From contig CAILKO010000015.1 in NCBI GenBank assembly GCA_903834835.1, positions 1 through 53,128 on the forward strand: 53,128 nt of DNA, written 5' to 3'. This stretch comes from an uncultured Pseudomonadota bacterium (lineage in GTDB: Bacteria; Pseudomonadota; Gammaproteobacteria; Burkholderiales; SG8-39). This document shows, one piece after another, positions 52,951 through 53,128 of this stretch (positions are counted from its first letter, which is position 1; every line of letters begins with the position of its first letter). The position numbers were made by a program, and so were the translations under genes. The notes under the pieces were generated by a model. The model was not told the DNA's origin. It did not search any database and worked only from the letters and a program-made list of their open reading frames with translations.

Positions 52951-52976
52951 AGATAGTAACATTTTCGTTACTATCT
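52951..52976. promoter_or_regulatory. Palindromic operator candidate, GTAAC-N6-GTTAC (site 5)
   Basis: Ten-base arms AGATAGTAAC and GTTACTATCT enclose ATTTTC. The site lies 41 bases after the GlcD-type stop and 15 bases before the IS30-like end. It may have belonged to the promoter of a gene now cut off or displaced by the insertion. Confidence 0.6.
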
Positions 52977-52991
52977 GTTTCGCCAGCGGCC

Positions 52992-53016
52992 GGTGAGTTC
53001 AACCCAACAGTGCAAC
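52992..53016. repeat. IS30-like terminal inverted repeat (right copy)
   Basis: Outward from the transposase end the sequence is GTTGCACT, five variable bases, GTTGAACTCACC (read on the minus strand). It pairs with the left-edge repeat at 112-136, agreeing at about 19 of 25 positions. Confidence 0.6.
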
Positions 53017-53128
53017 AGGGGTTTTCTGGGATTGTAGAGACCCGAACAGCACCTCGTGGGGTGTTCGGAAGCCCAGGCACTTCCGGGGTCTGTGATTCAA
53101 GCGACGGGTTGCAAAGCGCATAGCCTCC
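52999..53128 (-). CDS. IS30-family transposase, C-terminal fragment (cut by window edge)
   Basis: The last 42 complete codons read EAMRFATRRLNHRPRKCLGF, then RTPHEVLFGS and so on to PVALLG. The LNxRPRKxLGFRTPxEV segment is the well-known C-terminal end of IS30-type transposases. The stop codon lies within the terminal repeat. Confidence 0.88.
   Translation of the reverse strand, partial: EAMRFATRRLNHRPRKCLGFRTPHEVLFGSLQSQKTPVALLG

Larger units (their letters stand above)
52992..53128 (-). mobile_element. IS30-family insertion sequence, partial (3' part)
   Basis: The minus strand carries the end of an IS30-type transposase frame, then a terminal repeat that ends at 52992. The orientation is the same as that of the fragment at the left edge. 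The element continues past the window end. Confidence 0.75.

Noticed and set aside
1..53128. Whole window as a composite transposon
   Set aside because: Essential genes such as rho and rpmE are inside, and the IS copies are cut by the edges, so contig ends are the simpler explanation.
1..53128. tRNA, rRNA, riboswitch or CRISPR array
   Set aside because: No cloverleaf, rRNA-like sequence, regular spaced repeats or conserved leader was recognised by eye; a covariance-model search was not possible.

Overview
The window looks like chromosomal DNA of a high-GC betaproteobacterium, most likely a Burkholderiales/Alcaligenaceae-type organism. The reasons are the very GC-rich coding with long spurious antisense frames, five periplasmic Bug-type (tripartite tricarboxylate family) binding proteins, and the cluster AddAB-type exonuclease / trxA / rho / type-B rpmE. 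Both ends lie inside partial copies of an IS30-like insertion sequence in the same orientation. The segment is therefore probably a whole contig that stopped at identical IS copies.

Region 1 (about 0.15-16.7 kb) is catabolic and mostly on the minus strand. It has two ring-hydroxylating Rieske oxygenase modules, each with its own Bug binding protein. One continues into an Ldh-type dehydrogenase and pirin, the other into an HSL-type esterase. Around them are two other alpha/beta hydrolases (one lacking its nucleophilic serine), an acyl-CoA ligase, a third Bug protein, a 3-hydroxyacyl-CoA dehydrogenase, and an aceE-type 2-oxoacid dehydrogenase E1 gene interrupted by one in-frame TAG. An Lrp/AsnC regulator is divergent from that E1 gene.

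Region 2 (17.4-26.7 kb) is a plus-strand run of ten co-directional genes: thiolase-like protein, DUF35 protein, amidohydrolase, luciferase-like monooxygenase, two Bug proteins, CoA-transferase, second thiolase-like protein, second DUF35 protein, Ddn-like reductase. Both thiolase-like proteins seem to lack the nucleophilic cysteine and are each followed by a DUF35 partner. That is the arrangement of SCP2-thiolase/DUF35 retro-aldolases. The inferred role is side-chain or ring-fragment breakdown of an imported carboxylate through CoA thioesters; the substrate is unknown.

Region 3 (26.8-35.5 kb) holds an orphan molybdenum hydroxylase large subunit, a TfoX-like protein, a second CoA ligase, a 2-hydroxyacid dehydrogenase, a second luciferase-like monooxygenase, a decayed MASE2-PAS sensor gene and a CMD-family protein.

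Region 4 (35.5-52.9 kb) is mainly housekeeping: AddA-type helicase-nuclease and AddB-type nuclease separated by a Crp/Fnr regulator and an antitoxin-like HTH gene, a diiron-type metallo-beta-lactamase protein, UspA with an FNR-like box, a fumarylacetoacetase-family hydrolase, fdxA, trxA, rho, rpmE, a PMT-type glycosyltransferase, pgi and a GlcD-type oxidase.

The least explained signal is a palindrome GTAAC-N6-GTTAC, present five times between genes in regions 1, 3 and 4 (expected about 0.05 times by chance). It looks like the operator of one regulator controlling several of these loci. No tRNA, rRNA or CRISPR array was seen, and no stretch longer than about 300 bases lacks a gene.
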